From Verrucomicrobiales bacterium (lineage in GTDB: Bacteria > Verrucomicrobiota > Verrucomicrobiae > Limisphaerales > UBA9464): a stretch of DNA of 6,881 nucleotides. The stretch is taken from positions 1 through 6,881 of the forward strand of contig SXXZ01000003.1 in NCBI GenBank assembly GCA_005789375.1. The letters run 5' to 3'. Both the position numbers and the translations under genes were made by a program. Shown one piece after another: positions 5,664 through 6,881 of the stretch (positions within the stretch are counted from its first letter, which is position 1; each line of letters opens with the position of its first letter). The notes beneath the pieces were generated by a model. That model saw nothing but the letters and a program-made list of their open reading frames with translations. It was not told where the DNA came from and searched no databases.

Positions 5664-6275
5664 ATGCTCGAACTGCGCATGCTCGCCGAAGTGGGACTTG
5701 TGGGATATCCCAACGCCGGCAAATCGACGCTGCTGACAGCCATTTCCAAGGCCCGGCCGAAGATCGCTGCCTACCCCTTCACCACGCTGACGCCTCAGGT
5801 GGGCATTTTGGAGTATCCGGAGGATTATTACCGACTCACAGTGTGTGACGTGCCGGGTTTGATTGCCGGGGCTCACCTCAATGTTGGCCTCGGACACGCC
5901 TTCTTACGCCACATCGCTCGCTGCAAAATCTTAGTTATCCTCCTCGACATGGCTGGGACCGACAACCGGCATCCCTGGGACGATTACCACAGCCTGTTGG
6001 AGGAACTGGAACTGTACGATCCGACCCTCTTAGAGCGCCCCCGTTTGGTGGTTGCCAACAAAATGGATGAAGAGGCGGCGACAGCCAATCTGAAGTCCTT
6101 CAAACGACGGGTCCGCAAGACCTTGGTGCTGCCCATTTCTGCGGCGTTCGATGAAGGTCTCCCCGCCTTCCGCAAGGTCATCCGGGAGATGGTAGAACAG
6201 GCCAGTAAGGCCGACGAAGCCCCCCAATCAGAAGCGGGATCGGAATCCGAATTGGAATCCGAATCCGAAGACTAA
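5664..6275 (+). CDS. Obg C-terminal fragment with complete GTPase domain
   Basis: From the first in-frame ATG after the internal stop, 203 residues can be read. They contain every G motif, in full-length numbering: G1 GYPNAGKS (228-235), the switch I region YPFTTLTPQVG (251-261), G3 DVPG (276-279), G4 NKMD (346-349) and G5 ISA (372-374). The tail (about 393-417) is acidic, with glutamate-serine units. GAGG lies 8-9 bases before this ATG, so reinitiation is conceivable, but the product would lack the end of the Obg fold. It is in the same frame as the N-terminal fragment and is best viewed as part of one gene. Confidence 0.65.
   Translation: MLELRMLAEVGLVGYPNAGKSTLLTAISKARPKIAAYPFTTLTPQVGILEYPEDYYRLTVCDVPGLIAGAHLNVGLGHAFLRHIARCKILVILLDMAGTDNRHPWDDYHSLLEELELYDPTLLERPRLVVANKMDEEAATANLKSFKRRVRKTLVLPISAAFDEGLPAFRKVIREMVEQASKADEAPQSEAGSESELESESED
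6242..6265 (+). repeat. Short direct repeat coding the acidic Obg tail
   Basis: GGAATCCGAA occurs at 6242-6251 and again at 6256-6265, followed by a further partial TCCGAAG. It encodes the Glu/Ser-rich end of Obg and probably arose by slippage. Confidence 0.55.
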
Positions 6276-6605
6276 TTTTTTGAAGGCCGACCCGTCACCC
6301 GGGTAACAGGCGGGGGCGGTAGAGGGACCAAGGAGCGCTGCAAAGCGAACCTTCCTTGCAAACCGCTGAAGCAAGAACCCTGAAGCACAGCCCAATTTCT
6401 GAGCTGTCTTCACTTACTTCGATCGCTACGATTGCAGAGATTCGCCCGCGTCGGACGATAATCACCCCCTCGGCAATGCTGGGTCAGAGTGGCTTCAAAG
6501 TAGGTTGAAGTGGCCCCTTTTGTGTAAATGTGCGGGACCGACCCCGTTGGGTGGGGTGGTTTGCGGCTTGGTCCTGGCGCGGCGGTGGCGTACAAAACGG
6601 CCGTC
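6276..6605. other. 330-base intergenic region between obgE and the exonuclease gene
   Basis: I see no supportable gene on either strand and no tRNA. A hairpin with a GCAA tetraloop is listed separately. ACCCG/CGGGT (6290-6294 with 6300-6304) can form a small stem after the obgE stop but has no T-run after it. A weak promoter-like pair, TTGGTC (6568-6573) and TACAAA (6591-6596) with 17-base spacing, lies so close to the next ATG that the mRNA would be almost leaderless; this is tentative. Confidence 0.5.
6329..6358 (+). other. Hairpin with GNRA-type tetraloop downstream of obgE
   Basis: CAAGGA (6329-6334) pairs with TCCTTG (6353-6358), and inside it CGCT/AGCG (6336-6339 with 6344-6347) closes a GCAA tetraloop. 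The two stems are separated by an asymmetric internal loop. GNRA loops are common in structured RNAs. There is no T-run after it. It may be a 3' UTR element of obgE, part of a small RNA, or chance. Confidence 0.3.
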
Positions 6606-6881
6606 ATGCCCCGACTCGTTTTTGACATCGAGACCTCCGCCGTCGGACTGGAACACTTCGATGAGGTCCAGCAGGAGTACCTTTTCCGCGAGGCCGAGCG
6701 CCAGCCGACCGAGGAAGACAAGGCACGCAAACGGGTGGAGATTTCACAGCAGTTCAGCCTGTGGCCCTTCACCGCTCAGGTAGTGTGTATCGCTATGATC
6801 AATGCCGACTCCGGCAAAGGTCAGGTACTCTACCAGTCCGACGATTTTGACGAAGACGCCCTGGAGGAGGCCGACACCGAG
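6606..6881 (+). CDS. DnaQ/PolB-like 3'-5' exonuclease (RNase H fold), 3' end cut by window edge
   Basis: The first 92 residues begin MPRLVFDIETSAV. D7-x-E9 in FDIET is the Exo I motif of the DEDD exonuclease superfamily, whose acidic residues bind the two catalytic metal ions. A charged helical stretch follows (QQEYLFREAERQPTEEDKA, 22-40), then LWPFTAQVVCIAMIN (52-66), a second strand typical of proteins related to the exonuclease domain of family B DNA polymerases. The remaining Exo II and III motifs would lie beyond the edge, so activity cannot be confirmed. The ATG is the first possible start for this frame's conserved motif. No Shine-Dalgarno sequence precedes it. It may act in DNA repair or RNA processing; the role is not known from sequence. 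Confidence 0.8.
   Translation, partial: MPRLVFDIETSAVGLEHFDEVQQEYLFREAERQPTEEDKARKRVEISQQFSLWPFTAQVVCIAMINADSGKGQVLYQSDDFDEDALEEADTE

Larger units (their letters stand above)
5022..6275 (+). pseudogene. obgE: GTPase Obg (ObgE/CgtA), full-length frame interrupted by one in-frame TAA
   Basis: Obg is a normally essential GTPase that acts in late 50S subunit assembly and stress signalling. One continuous frame from ATG 5022 to TAA 6273-6275 encodes the whole protein: glycine-rich Obg fold (residues 1 to about 214) and GTPase domain (about 218-392), then an acidic tail without the C-terminal OCT domain of some orthologues. The frame is broken only at codon 181 (TAA, 5562-5564), between FILC and GGRGGLGN. 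Orthologues have lysine there (KGGRGG), so AAA to TAA is a one-base change. Nothing else is degenerate and the downstream frame is unchanged, so this is not a frameshift. An insertion of roughly 60-70 residues (about 97-165) enlarges the Obg fold. Labelled as an interrupted gene; a sequencing error would make it a normal CDS. A weak AGG lies just before the ATG. Confidence 0.85.

Noticed and set aside
4890..5897. Long minus-strand open frame of 335 codons opposite obgE
   Set aside because: It is antisense to the strongly conserved Obg frame and its translation resembles no known family; it is open because of GC-rich codon bias on the other strand.

Overview
The window looks like a chromosomal housekeeping segment of a Verrucomicrobiota-type bacterium. 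A Pedosphaera/Limisphaera-like relative is my best guess from the look of the Obg, NuoD and exonuclease proteins; I ran no search. All proteins are bacterial, base composition is moderately GC-rich throughout, and I see no phage, transposon, CRISPR or tRNA signal.

Left half (minus strand): the start of a respiratory complex I operon in the order nuoB-nuoC-nuoD-nuoE, with gaps of 15, 3 and 13 bases. nuoE runs off the left edge. These genes encode the peripheral arm subunits that carry the N2 cluster and form the quinone site, plus the start of the NADH-dehydrogenase module. No nuoA precedes nuoB. The leader upstream of nuoB holds a perfect CRP-type palindrome, a weak possible promoter and a strong hairpin close to the start codon.

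Middle (minus strand): a stand-alone GNAT N-acetyltransferase of unknown substrate. A 284-base divergent intergenic region separates it from rplU.

Right half (plus strand): the conserved ribosome cluster rplU (L21)-rpmA (L27)-obgE. Before rplU there are consecutive hairpins, the last of which covers the purine-rich Shine-Dalgarno sequence. A clear intrinsic terminator lies between rpmA and obgE. After a 330-base gap comes the first 92 codons of a DnaQ/PolB-like 3'-5' exonuclease, cut by the right edge.

The main anomaly is in obgE. The gene is intact in one frame over 417 codons except for a single in-frame TAA at 5562-5564, placed where the family has a conserved lysine in the Obg fold. All GTPase motifs downstream are intact. 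A sequencing/assembly error or a very recent nonsense mutation is most likely; readthrough or reinitiation is possible. I found no convincing novel multi-gene system here.
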